Below, piece by piece: positions 21,297-31,926 of a stretch of 64,000 nt of DNA. Each line of letters starts with the position of its first letter. Position 1 is the first letter of the stretch. The stretch is from Botryotinia globosa. Taxonomy: Eukaryota; Ascomycota; Leotiomycetes; Helotiales; Sclerotiniaceae. The notes beneath the pieces were generated by a model. That model saw only the letters and a list, made by a program, of their open reading frames with translations. It did no database searches and had not been told where the DNA came from. The DNA is taken from the NCBI GenBank assembly GCA_014898425.1, contig RCSZ01000026.1, positions 62,001-126,000 on the forward strand, given 5' to 3'. The position numbers and the translations under genes are program-made.

Positions 21297-21798
21297 TAAG
21301 AGTTCTAGCCCCTGCTCACCGCACCTCTATGACAAATGTGATAAAATCCCTACAAAAATGAGGTTTTTTCATACAAATTATTATATTGAATATTTCATTC
21401 AAATCTTTATATTTTCTTTTTTTAAAAGTTGAAAATAACAAATAATTGAAATCAAAATATAAAACATTATTTGAAATATTTTTTATCATTTTTGTTGAAT
21501 AATTATATAGTATTGAAATCGAATTTTTTCAAAAGTTCTAATATGTAATGTTTTCCCTATACAAAATAAGCGAATTTTCATTAAAATTTAGAATTTTTAA
21601 CTTTAACTCTTTCAAATCCTATTTCAAAAAAAAAAAATTATTTTTTAATAAAATTTGATTAATTAAATAACATTTTTTAAAAAAAATCTAATTTTATCTC
21701 TTATAATAAGAAATAAACTAAGGTATAAAAAGTTAAATAATCTCATATTTTAGCTGGAAAACTGTTACATGTATAGTGAGCAGGGGCCAGAACTCTTA
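21297..21798. mobile_element. 502-bp short TIR element E3
   Basis: Left TAAGAGTTCTAGCCCCTGC-TCACCGCACC; right, reverse complemented, TAAGAGTTCTGGCCCCTGC-TCACTATAC. The interior is collinear with E5 (32748-33260). It shares its end sequence with the 1.3-kb elements but has a different interior, so it is probably a non-autonomous (MITE-type) family mobilised by the same transposase. Flanks ATATTG and GTATTG could be a mutated duplication. Confidence 0.75.
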
Positions 21799-22475
21799 GT
21801 ATTGAATAAATATATCAAATGATAAAAAGAGAATTCTATTAAAGATTTTAATTTGAATTTATTTAAGATTATTATTTTTACTAATATCTCTTTTATAAAT
21901 AATAAGAATTATTTATTTTAAATAGATAATATGATTATTATAACTGATGAATATAATAATATTAATATTCTTTATTAATTATTTATTAAATATAAGAAAA
22001 TTATATATAACATTTTAATATCTAAACTGTATAAATTTGTTTAAAAATTTAATATAAATATAATAATTATTTTTATAATTAATATTATTTTCAATAAGGA
22101 GATTCTATTAATTTTATATATTGATTTTAAATCATTATATAATTTATTTATAAAACTAAAAAGAATTAATAATAAAGAACTAACAATCGATATTATAATA
22201 TTATATTAATTTTATAAATAAAAAGAGATTATTAAAATAATCTGAATTGATAATTTAATTACTCTAATTAATATAATAATAAAAAGAAAACTATATCAAG
22301 TTTTTATTGATTTGATTAATATAAATAAAGTTTATATTGAGGTAATAAAATTGATTAAAATAAATCAAGGAAAGAAATTGATTTTATTAATAAAATATTA
22401 GTTATTTTAATTAATAATAAAGGATTTTTATAATTTTATGAATTCATTTTTTAATTATTATATTTAAAACTATAA

Positions 22476-22693
22476 AAGAGAGTTTTGAGTATATAAATAA
22501 AAAGATTTTATTTTAAAAAAATGATTTCAATATAAAGATTATTTTATCAAAGAAATTAAACAGATATAAAGAAAATTAATTTTTTTGATAATATTTATAT
22601 AAAGCTTATTATTTTCTCATTTAATTAATTCTTTAAATAAAATATAATTAGATATATAGATACTATATCTTCTATATCCTAGTCAAATCAATA
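22476..22693 (+). mobile_element. Decayed LTR-A copy
   Basis: Aligns along its length with the solo LTR at 14269, for example AATTCTTTAAATAAAATATA for AGCTCTTTAGATAGAATACA, and CTTCTATATCCTAGTCAAAT for CTTCCGTATCCTTCTCGAAT. Differences are nearly all C to T or G to A. Boundaries are approximate. Confidence 0.55.
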
Positions 22694-24232
22694 ATATATA
22701 AAAAAGATTAACTTTAATTCTTTTATTTTTAAATCGAGCTATTTGTCATTTGAAGATTTATATACTAATTGACTATAAGAACTTTTATTAATTAAACTAG
22801 TTATTTTCATCTATCTACTATCTTTCACGAACTGTACTTTTCTATAAAATAATATATAATCAGTTTTAATGAAATGACTAAATTATTATAATCTTAAAAA
22901 GAGTTTAATCTCCAGAAAGTATCTTGTTTAATAATATTCAAATGATATAGATATAAAGCATTTTAATTAAGCTCTTCTTATTAAACTATACTATATACTT
23001 AAATTAGTTAATCAATTGATTGTTAGAGTAGATAATAGCAATGAATCAACTTTAGATATATTTTTGAATAAAGACTTTTTATTGCTTCTTTTAAAACTAT
23101 CGAAAGCATATAATTTATAACAAGCAGATTGATTTCGATATAAAAGCCTAAAACAAAAGATTAAATCTTTGGAATATTTAGGAAAAGAAAAAGGTTTGTG
23201 GAATATTCGGAAAAAAAGAAATCCGTAATACGAAATAAGCCCAAGGATCTCCCGCCACATGGCCTCACATGACTTATAACCTTGTGACCTTGACATTGAT
23301 ATTATTTAAAAAAAGTAAAATGTTCCTGATATCATAATATGCGATAAGTTACCTTTAACTCTTTTAACAATCATATTTATTTTACTATTATATCCTTGAA
23401 AATTTATATATATTTTATATAAATTTTGATTTAATAATTTCAAGAAAAAAAACAGAAAAAGGAAATATCAGATATTATATATTTATAAAATCTATAATCT
23501 CTTTATTATCGAATTCATTTTTAAAATAAACAACTTTTATTAAATAATCTAAAAAATAAAAAGGTTAGTTATTCTTTAATTTTGAAGTATAAAAGTTATT
23601 AGAATATCTTTAAAAAACATAAGAATAAATTATTATATAATATATTATTGAAAAATAATTTTTTTTATGAGACTATTTGAATTATTTTATTAAATTATAA
23701 ATTAAAAAATGTAAGAACTATTAGAATTTTATTGATTAATTATTATATATTAATAGAATATATATTTTTATAGACACTTTATTGGGCTAAAAAATTCAAA
23801 ATCTAAGATAGATATTTAATATCAAATATAAGAATTAAATTCTTATAATAGAATTATATTATAAGTATAAAGAATATAGAATTTGTTTTATAATTTTAAA
23901 AGTCTATCTAGTTTATTTATAGCGATAGAAACCTCATAATTTCTCAAATCGCTTATTTTTCGAAAAAATATAATTCAATCATAATTTATTATTATTTCAA
24001 AGATATAAAAGAATTTATTAAAAAAGTATAGGCAAACTCATTTTATTATTGAAATTCTTTAAATAAAGATTTTCTATAATAATATTTTATTATGAAGTTA
24101 TATAAGAATAATTAAATAAATTATAAATATAATATAATAAACAAATTATTATATTAATATGTAATAAATACTTTAATATTCAAATAGATATATTATTAAA
24201 ATTTGTAATATTATAATTATTAATAAAAAAAA

Positions 24233-24496
24233 CTAGTATAAGATTAATATGAGATTAGTATAAAATTAGTATAAAATTAGTATAAAATTAGTATAAAATT
24301 AGTATAAAACTAGTATAAGATTAGTATAAAACTAGTATAAGATTAGTATAAAACTAGTATAAGATTAGTATAAAACTAGTATAAGATTAGTATAAAACTA
24401 GTATAAGATTAGTATAAAACTAGTATAAGATTAGTATAAAACTAGTATAAGATTAGTATAAAACTAGTATAAAATTAATATAAAACTAATATAAAT
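24233..24496. repeat. Minisatellite, 11-bp unit in 22-bp higher-order units
   Basis: About 24 copies of an 11-bp AGTATAARATT-like unit. The middle part alternates AGTATAAAACT and AGTATAAGATT, giving a regular 22-bp higher-order repeat (about eight units) flanked by simpler AGTATAAAATT copies. Confidence 0.9.
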
Positions 24497-24780
24497 AATA
24501 AAAATCTTTTTTCTTGAATTTAAAATTATTCTGAAAGTATTTCATAAGTTGAAAACTATTTAGTTGTAAATATAAAAGAATTATTTATGATATAAACAAA
24601 TAATTTATATAAGAATTATTCTAAAACTTAAATAATTCAATTAATAATAAATACGTTATAGATTATATATACCTAATAATTATTTATTATATAATCTATC
24701 TATATTCACTAAATATTTGATTTAAATGGAGTTGTTATACCAGAATATATCGAAAGATTTCTAGTATTTCTATACCGATT

Positions 24781-24885
24781 ATAGAAGAGATTAAGAAAGC
24801 AAGTGAACCTTCTAATCATCAACTTACCACTGCCCCCTTTCCCTCGCCTATTTACCCTGCTTCTTGTGCAACATTGGATAGATAA
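24781..24885 (+). pseudogene. Short coding-like fragment
   Basis: A 34-codon plus-strand frame, EEIKKASEPSNHQLTTAPFP then SPIYPASCATLDR, ends at TAA 24883. It is Pro/Ser-rich and sits at the edge of the A+T-rich block, probably the remains of an exon. No start or partner exon seen. Confidence 0.25.
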
Positions 24886-24956
24886 TCACTAAAGTCCTTT
24901 ATAAATACTTACAAAATTAAATAATCATAGATGCGCGAGCTGTATGATAAGCCTTA

Positions 24957-26276
24957 CTAAATGCATCCTAGATGTTGCCATAATAAAGATCCAACCATTT
25001 CTTTTGACTCAATTTCCTCTTCCTCGTCAAATTGAGTAGTCTTCTTGATTTGGTTTCTCGCTCTCTTCCTCTCGCAGACGCATTTTTAGATCTTCAGGTA
25101 TTCCTGTAGACTCTTTAGCCTTGGATAGTCGGGCGAAGTGCGATACTCTGTATCAGGGCACTGCTTTGGCTCTTCGAGACGAAACCAAGTGCCCATTTCT
25201 TGAAATTGGCACATCTTTTCTTGTTGGTAAATATAATTCAAAAAGCTTCTCTCGCTTCGAAAACCCACATCTCTCTGTACCCCCCCACAGTCTTTTCCCT
25301 TTTATTCATTTCTTCAAAAATACAGCGCAGATCTCTTCAAACTCAGGAAATTTAAGCTCAACGTAAAAAAATTGCGAAATCCCGAATCCTTATTCTCTAG
25401 ATTGACAATTGTGCATAGTTTTGGTGGTCATCATTATGTTCTGTGGTGACTTGTGGGTTTCTTTGTCAATCGATTTCCCAATGCTCAGTTAACTAATATC
25501 TAAAGATTTCTAACAGGATAGGGAGAGCACTATTCTGATTCAACGTTATAGGTCTATCAGCCAGGCTTATTTTTATACCAACAATACTTTTAATTCCAAG
25601 TTTGATACTACGTAAGATATCAGAGGATGCCCAGGTAATTCTTATCCTGTTGATAAGTATGGTGATGGGGGGTCTGCCACTTCCGCTACCAAATGTAAAT
25701 CGAATAGATCGGAACACAGGATCTTAGCAATGATTAGGTGTATCGTTACCTCATTTTGAAACATATTACAGAGGGTGCAAGGGAAATAGGTCTTCTGCAA
25801 GGGTGTGAGTAGATTAAGGCATATGTTGTAATCCTCCCTTTGCCTACATGCAACACATCTGCTCCGACTACCATCGCTTTTGGCTTTGCACCCATCACAG
25901 AATTCTCTCATTCTGTTTTCTGCTTCAATACAAGCAATCGAATCATCTTTTGAAGATAGCTGTGGTTTCCTTCAATAAAGATCAATCTCAGGTTTTGAAC
26001 ATTAGTGACTAATTCTAAATATCGAAGGCTCACAACAGAAGCAATGATTAAATTGGCTAAGATCTCCACCTCATGCTTGATCTCATTCTCGATGAGATTT
26101 TGGAACTTTACTTCTGATACATGCAATTTTCTGTGCACATTGCCCAAATCGTATATCATACCGTACAGTAAACATCTGACAATTGCAACGTCAGTCGGTA
26201 CGATAAATGTACCTTGGTGATTCTTGTTGACCATCAAGGATGGCTCTAATGTCGTTTTATCCAAAGCTAATGACAT
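24957..26276 (-). pseudogene. Broken gene with a ZZ-type zinc finger
   Basis: Protein-like minus-strand sequence runs from about 26276 to TAG at 24957. In order: RKLHVSEVKFQNLIENEIKH (26276-25908 frame); a 110-codon frame (25971-25642) with SSKDDSIACIEAENRMREFC leading into CDGC...CVAC...DYNICLNL; then SDILRSIKLGIKSIVGIKIS (25717-25493), QRNPQVTTEHNDDHQNYAQL, ELKFPEFEEICAVFLKK, TWFRLEEPKQCPDTEYRTSP and finally DEEEEIESKEMVGSLLWQHL. CDGC, CVAC and the Asp-Tyr before the next Cys match the ZZ zinc-finger pattern, usually a protein-interaction module near the C-terminus of fungal ankyrin/NACHT-type and other proteins; the last Cys is Leu here. Frame changes and stops indicate a pseudogene, though some may hide introns. 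Confidence 0.5.
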
Positions 26277-26879
26277 CCAATATTATCTGGAGAACAAGGA
26301 CTAGTATCAAAAGGAATAGCCAACTCAAAGAGAATCTTGTACCCTTCAGTGCTTTCTCCGCTGAATACTCAAGAACATCCGACCGTTCAACCTCCAAGGC
26401 CAATTGTAGATGCAAAAAACAGACCGGTATCTATGAGCTCACAAACTGATATGAAAGATTCAGCTAGAGCAATTCAGTCAATGTAGACATATGCTGTAAT
26501 AATTGTACTGAAAAGCTTGGTAGAAAGGAGAGCATTTGTGAAGGTGGTCGTTTGGCAGATGGTATTGTAGATGTAATAACTGGTAAAATCACCATCTTTA
26601 CCTCGTACAAGAAATGATTCGACTGAACTTGAATTCTATAACCAAACTCGAGGTTAAAATTTTGTTTCCTTTTTAGCGATACCAAATCTTTCCAATACTA
26701 AGCTGGCAATAATTCTAGGCCCTGTATTTGACAATATATTAAATCTCAAACAGATTGTACAAGATTTGAACCACATTTTACCATTGCTTGCCCAAACTGG
26801 CAAGTTAGGCAAGCTGGAAGTGTTGGGAGAGAAGTTTGCTGACAGGAAAATGCTTTATATTAGAGGCATTGACTACTAG
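26274..26879 (+). pseudogene. Broken plus-strand gene, head-to-head with the ZZ gene
   Basis: One frame is protein-like at both ends. At 26274-26486: GLVSKGIANSKRILYPSVLS, TQEHPTVQPPRPIVDAKNRP, then a TAG. At 26658-26879: NTKLAIILGPVFDNILNLKQ, IVQDLNHILPLLAQTGKLGK, ending ADRKMLYIRGIDY and TAG. Between them NDSTELEFYNQTRG is in the same frame, while the middle (RKESICEGGRLADGIVDVIT) is better in another. TTTCCTTTTTAG at 26666-26677 could be a 3' splice site. About 200 codons in all. Unknown family; the C-terminus is helical. Confidence 0.45.
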
Positions 26880-27224
26880 CTTGTTTGGTCCTGTATAAGA
26901 TTGAGGTCACAAGGAGAATGCAATTATTTTGCCATCCCTTCAGATTTTGCAATTGTTTGCATCTTGCCCAAACCAAATCAGCGTCTCGTAAGAGTCCCTC
27001 AAATTCATTGTTCAAATCATTGTTTAGTATCAAACAACAAATCATCTTGATTTGCCCAGACCCGCCAATACTGTAAATAATAGACCGAAACACGAATAGA
27101 ATCTGAGATATATAAGATAAACGTTCATTTGATTACATAGAAGACCAATAACAACTACATCATCTGAGATCGCAAATTGATTTTTCAAAGCTTGGATAAC
27201 ACACTGTACTAGATTTATTAGTTC
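26860..27224 (-). pseudogene. Gene relic partly similar to the ZZ-gene tail
   Basis: Two overlapping minus-strand frames join with one frameshift near 27090. 27224-27042 reads ELINLVQCVIQALKNQFAIS, DDVVVIGLLCNQMNVYLIYL. 27093-26860 reads MFRSIIYSIGGSGQIKMICC, FEGLLRDADLVWARCKQLQN. The MFRSI....G.GSG start resembles MFRSIRFTFGSGSGR in the ZZ-gene relic (25717) in protein and in DNA, so the two may be fragments of a duplicated family. Both are broken. No known domain recognised. Confidence 0.4.
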
Positions 27225-27775
27225 TTAGTCAGAGTAATAAAGGTCCTACTGGCACTCACTGAGATACTATTCATTGTTATATGTTTTGCATTTTTTCTGT
27301 TGCACACTCTTAGAATCTAGACATCGAATTAGCGATTCCCAACAACCTCATTCTCACCCATACTTCCGTCCACTAAAGCCCTTACGCTAACAATCCCCTG
27401 TTATCTACTATTCGAAACCGAAACCATCATTTATTTACTCACCAACTGCAATTGTTGCAAATCCACCGCCAACTATGCGCCTATAATCGCCTCCAGTATT
27501 CTAATCCTCTCAACTCCATGAACATTTTCCAACTCCACGATGAAAGCAGTGGGAATTAGTTTTGAAGCATATTCGCCGTACACATGCACCAAACTAAAAA
27601 TTATGAGATTCAATGTCCCACCTGCCTCGAGTCGAGAGAGGGAAATGAGACTTTCTGGTTCTTTACCTTACGAAAAATGCCAGCAACTCCTTAGAGGAAA
27701 AAGCAAGCCCACAAGACATAAGAAATAGTATAACCCTAGAAATCATGATCTACAAACCTATGGAAATACTCTTGA
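27225..27775. other. Intergenic; one unsupported ORF
   Basis: Mixed-composition DNA. A 62-codon plus-strand ORF lies at 27540-27728 (MKAVGISFEAYSPYTCTKLK..., Lys/Arg-rich C-terminus), but there is no second line of evidence that it is coding. Confidence 0.3.
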
Positions 27776-28168
27776 CTTATCGATTATGCTACCGGGTATG
27801 TTGATCCGGCTTTGGGATTGTGGTTAGGGTGGGAGTTCACCAACGCTAGCGCTCTGGTTTATTCTTCACACCCTACATCTTTTTATAGAGTCAAACTAGG
27901 GTCTTCTTTCTTTGCTGTAGTGAATTCTCTCTTTTTTTCATTTCCAGATATATTTCCCCAATTTCAATTTCTAAACCATAGACTAATAAGACTCCCTTGT
28001 AAGAGAAGTCGCAGTACCAACTGCATATCTCAACCTCGAAAATCTCTAGGAACCCCCGGCGAGCCAACAATACCCGAGTTTCGACTCTTAGCGACAATTC
28101 AGGGGTACAGCAAAAAGTCACCATCCATCCAATTACATAGTATTTCACAGGTACTATACAAAGACTAG
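27776..28168 (+). pseudogene. Amino-acid permease fragment (APC superfamily)
   Basis: A plus-strand frame open for 130 codons begins LIDYATGYVDPALGLWLGWE. YAT.(Y/F)VDPALG(F).LGW is the conserved stretch before and within transmembrane helix 3 of fungal YAT/AAP amino-acid permeases, which import amino acids across the plasma membrane. The next residues include a hydrophobic helix (SSFFAVVNSLFFSF) and DIFPQFQFL, which can be aligned with the (V/Y)(F/Y)GE.EF motif. After that the frame loses permease character. Only about 70 of the usual ~550 residues are visible. An in-frame TGA lies just upstream (27773), and no start or remaining helices were found. A relic with indels. Confidence 0.5.
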
Positions 28169-28545
28169 TACTTCCAAATGCAAGTTCTCTTTCATGTCCA
28201 AAGCATACAATCTAAAGGCTTTAGCTGGTCGTAACTCCATCTCTGCATCTAGCAGCACTCTGTGATCAAACTCGTACACCTTCATCTCATATAGTCCTTG
28301 AAAGCCCTTGATCTCCTCCGCAAATAAGGGGTATCAACCAGCACCAACCGCCCATGACAATTTAAAAGCTTATTGCCGAATTTTAGTGATCTCAGAACTA
28401 CAATGAGATCTGGACTCCGTACAATTGAAGGAGAGGGTTAAGGAGAAGGCAAAGGGTAAGAGCTAGCTTTTCGGCATAAAAGCCAGTGAGTCCTAGTACC
28501 ACCGAAGTCAATTCGTGTGGTCTTCACGCAGTTCATGAACTGTTT
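28154..28545 (-). pseudogene. Gene relic, unknown family
   Basis: Minus-strand frame from about 28545: QFMNCVKTTRIDFGGTRTHW, KASSYPLPSP, one TAA (CAA-like), then RSPDLIVVLRSLKFGNKLLN and CHGRLVLVDTP. A frameshift near 28332 leads to LFAEEIKGFQGLYEMKVYEF, LLDAEMELRPAKAFRLYALD and MKENLHLEVLVF, with TAG at 28154-28156. The last segment is clearly coding-like (alternating acidic, basic and hydrophobic). One RIP-type stop and one frameshift. Another relic of the same strand lies upstream at 28838-29225, but a link is not proven. Confidence 0.45.
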
Positions 28546-28837
28546 CTAGAAAGTTTTGATGCCTCATCCTATAGACCTATTACTTCGACAATGAAGCTTA
28601 ACAGGACTACGTGCTTTCTGCGGACATCGATTTGGTTTACCACGAAGATTGTTCGTCCAGAGAAGCTATTGGGGGGCTTTTTATTTCATCTTACAACAAG
28701 TTGCCGTTTGACATAGCGAGACTTGAAGAGTCATCATCTTATTTTCTAATTCTGGCCTCAACTTCGTGATTAACAAAGGATTACTGAGCCTGCTTGCCAA
28801 AAAAAATTGGAAGCCTCGAAAAAGTTATGTTGAAACT

Positions 28838-29225
28838 TCAAATTTCATGTCCAAGGCGTATCAGATCGGTGTAAGTCTGCATGTAATTGGCAACTAAGAG
28901 GCTGAATTCCCCACCATGAATACGGCTAGCCAATCTGTTCGTCATGCCAGACTCCTAGGCTGTTGCTATATTTGCTATTCGTTACTATAGAAACAACGGG
29001 ACCTGTTACTGTGTTGAAGTAGTGTGTTTGAGTTTGATGAGAATGGTGAGATTGAATCTGGTTTGTTGGAGCAGAATAGGGAGCAATAGAGAAATTTGAG
29101 GTTGATAAATATAATAAACCATTCATGCAAGTCATCCTCACTCGAGTTATTTCAAACCCCTCACCAATGACAGTTCCTTGATTGCACTTGAATGTGAAAC
29201 TGCGAGAAAGATTCATCACCGCCAA
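28838..29225 (-). pseudogene. Secreted-protein-like gene relic
   Basis: Minus strand, ATG at 29225: LSRSFTFKCNQGTVIGEGFE, ITRVRMTCMNGLLYLSTSN, ending GVWHDEQIG with TAG at 28926-28928. Sequence downstream is again protein-like in another frame (TNRLASRIHGGEFSLLVANY, MQTYTDLIRLGHEI, TGA at 28838). The FKC...MTC pair resembles the disulphide spacing in small RNase-like fungal effectors, but that is style, not homology. No signal peptide directly upstream; a pyrimidine-rich AATCTTTCTCGCAG before FTFKC could be a 3' splice site. Confidence 0.35.
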
Positions 29226-30228
29226 CTTTTTTTCTGTCCCAAAAGCCAGTTATATCGAAAGCACTAAATTAATACGAGGTATGATATAATTTATGATAGC
29301 AATGAACTCGACTTGTGATTATTGCCTGATTCAAAAATGTGAATCTAATGAGTTGTAGAACCTTAGCATTGCTCTGCACTTTGTTGAGGCATTACTGTGA
29401 GAAGGCACATTCAACCACTGATCACAAACGAGTTATTGCTTGTTTTTAGACACCCAGCAAAAAAACATAAGACAAGTGAAATAATTAAATAAAAAGAGAA
29501 ACAGCCATTCATTCCCAAACTACCTCTTCAACAGCGCAGTGAGCTATGTTGTGCTCTAATCTTGCATTTATTCTATACAATGGTTAAATCCATTCGACAC
29601 TTCGATAGCAATACTCAATACACATCAAAAATTGGTCATCTTGTTTTCTAAAAGACTTTATGCAAAGAGCTATGTTTTAACATTATATTACAATTGAGGA
29701 TGAGCTGATATCACTACCCCCTCACACAAAAAACATAAGTTTTATGGTTTGAGGGCTGGAGAATACAATAGTATTGAATACTTCATATCAATATGATAAA
29801 TCCAAAATATCTTGAACTTGCTTATATGATTTGAATATATCATTTCTCAGATCGATTTAGGCTGAAAAGGATTTTGTGGATTTTAGGGACTTTAATTTAT
29901 ATTATAATAGTAAATTATTGATAGGAAAGTCAGTACTGATTTATTCTGGCTCTATTTATAGTAGAAACACTATCTTCACTAAAAGGAAAAGCAAATAATA
30001 TAAAAAGTTTTTAAAATTAGATTAATAATACTCAACAAGGCAGATAAGAAAAAAAAAGATATTATATTAAAAAAGTATTAGATATATTAAAATATTAAAC
30101 TTTCAATTTTATTGACTTTTTAGTATTTTTTATTATTATTAAATAATCTGTTTTTATTAAATAGGTAATGATTATATTCGATATTATATTCTTATTATAT
30201 ACGTTTTAGTTTTAATTAAATTAAAAAG
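29226..30228. other. End of gene island grading into A+T-rich DNA
   Basis: Mixed composition until about 29850, then A+T-rich. No supported gene or repeat was recognised. Confidence 0.5.
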
Positions 30229-30445
30229 TAAGTCGAATACCCCACTTTCGGGCCATTCTTATATATTAAAAATCATTTTTTGGGTTTATTAATATCTCTA
30301 TTAATACTAAATATAATCTTATAAAACTTATATATATATAATTCAAGCTATTTGAAATCTATATTAAAAATTTCAGATTTTTAGGATTTTTGTAAATCAA
30401 TTTTTGAGATTTCAAAATATCGATTTTTAATTTATATAGAAATTA
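30229..30445. mobile_element. Truncated long-TIR element (FB1), left arm only
   Basis: Begins TAAGTCGAATACCCCACTTT-CGGGCCA and follows the left arm of the complete element at 34740 for about 215 bp. It then stops abruptly at the mariner-like end at 30446. No right arm was found. Confidence 0.65.
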
Positions 30446-30602
30446 TACAGCAACCGTGCACTCCTATTTAATCGAAACGCATTTTTCAATACATTCCCCC
30501 AACCATCATATATTTATTATATTAATTATACCATTATAATATATTTCATTAAAATCAATTAATTATAATAATGTTTTTTATATACAATTAAATTTATATA
30601 AC
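30446..30602. mobile_element. Mariner-like left end, truncated
   Basis: TACAGCAACCGTGCACTCCT-ATTTAATCGA matches the left TIR of the 470-bp element at 12985 apart from a few changes. Its junction with FB1 at a TA is consistent with insertion into FB1. No right end was seen; the E4 element begins at 30603. The 3' boundary is approximate. Confidence 0.5.
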
Positions 30603-31926
30603 TAAGAGTTCTGGCCCCTGCTCATCGCACCCCCCTCATTTTTTAATCACTTTATATTAAATTTAATAATTATTCAATACCACATTATTTATTATTGAAA
30701 ATTGAATCAAAATTTAATAAATAATAGTTAATCCTTTGATTTGAATTACATTTTCTAATTTGTACATCAATCCTTTTATATATATTTGAAAATTTATTGG
30801 ATCTATTCTTTTCTAAAATGCTTTCAATTCACATCTTCATTTATAAATAAAAGTAGATATAAATAATAGTTTTTTTAATTCCTTTTTTATCTACCACTAC
30901 ACCTTTTCAATTAGATTGAGATCTAAAAAAAAAGGTCAATCGAAACCTTATACATTATACTCTAATCAAATTAGTTTAATATAATTAGAATAAACTTTCA
31001 ATCTATCTTTTATAAAAATATAAAAAGATTTTAATTCATCGAATAATAGGAAAACAATAAATTGAAACATTTAATCATAATATACTAAACTAATAATACC
31101 TTTAGCCCCTAATTCTTTCTCTAGAAAGATTAATAGAGATTTATAATTCTAATTAATCACATTTTATATCATTATTGATATTCTTTCTAATCGATATATC
31201 GATTTAATATAAAAAGAATATTTCTTTTTATCAACTCTTTTAATAATTCAAATCTTTCTATTTTTTTCTATATTAAAAAAACTCTTACTTGATTATATAA
31301 CCTTTTTTCAATTATTCTCTTTTAGATTAACAATAATGATATTATTAGTTCTTTACTATCAATAAAAATATATAAAATTTGATTACTTTTTTACTTATGA
31401 TTTTGAGATAAAAGGCTTAGAATATATTATACAATATTTATAACCATTTCAATACAATCCCCAATAAACTATATATACTGAAGCTTTTACTCCTAATATA
31501 TTTTTAATTGATTCGAAAATCATTCTCTTTCCATTCTAATCTTTTCTTAAACTCTTTATAATTCATTAAATCTCTTTAATTAAAAATATAAAGGATTGAT
31601 ATATCTTTTTTTTATATAATCCAATAAGATTTAGATTTAATAATACCTCTTATTGTACTTCAAAATATACCTAAAAAAATTTCAATCCAACTCTAGAATT
31701 TTCTATTATAATATATTTGAAATATTCTAACTCAATAAAGAGTATCCTAATTTTGATAAAAATTATAATAATTATCTTTGTTATAAAATTGAATAAACAT
31801 TTTGAATGTGATTAAAAAAATAATGATTTTTAGATTTTTGATTGAATATTTATAATAAGATATCGAAAATAAGGTGGTTGGGAAGAGCTTGCTTAAATGT
31901 GCGGTGAGAAGGTTCTAGAATTCTTA
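30603..31926. mobile_element. 1,324-bp TIR transposon relic E4
   Basis: Left TAAGAGTTCTGGCCCCTGC-TCATCGCACC; right, reverse complemented, TAAGAATTCTAGAACCTTC-TCACCGCAC. Collinear with E2 (13513) across left subterminal, interior and the GGTGGTTGGGAAGAGCTTGC right subterminal region. Differences are mostly transitions. No open frame. Confidence 0.8.

Larger units (their letters stand above)
17770..24780. other. 7-kb A+T-rich block of decayed repeats
   Basis: No gene seen. Contains, listed separately, an LTR-B copy (19224), a short TIR element (21297), a decayed LTR-A copy (about 22476) and a minisatellite (24233). The stretch 23012-23330 is slightly richer in G+C and its minus strand is open for 94 codons, but with no recognisable protein character. 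Confidence 0.55.

Noticed and set aside
28486..28716. 76-codon plus-strand frame (LNRTTCFLRTSIWFTTK...)
   Set aside because: Overlaps and is antisense to the minus-strand relic ending at 28154; undecided, and no motif supports it.
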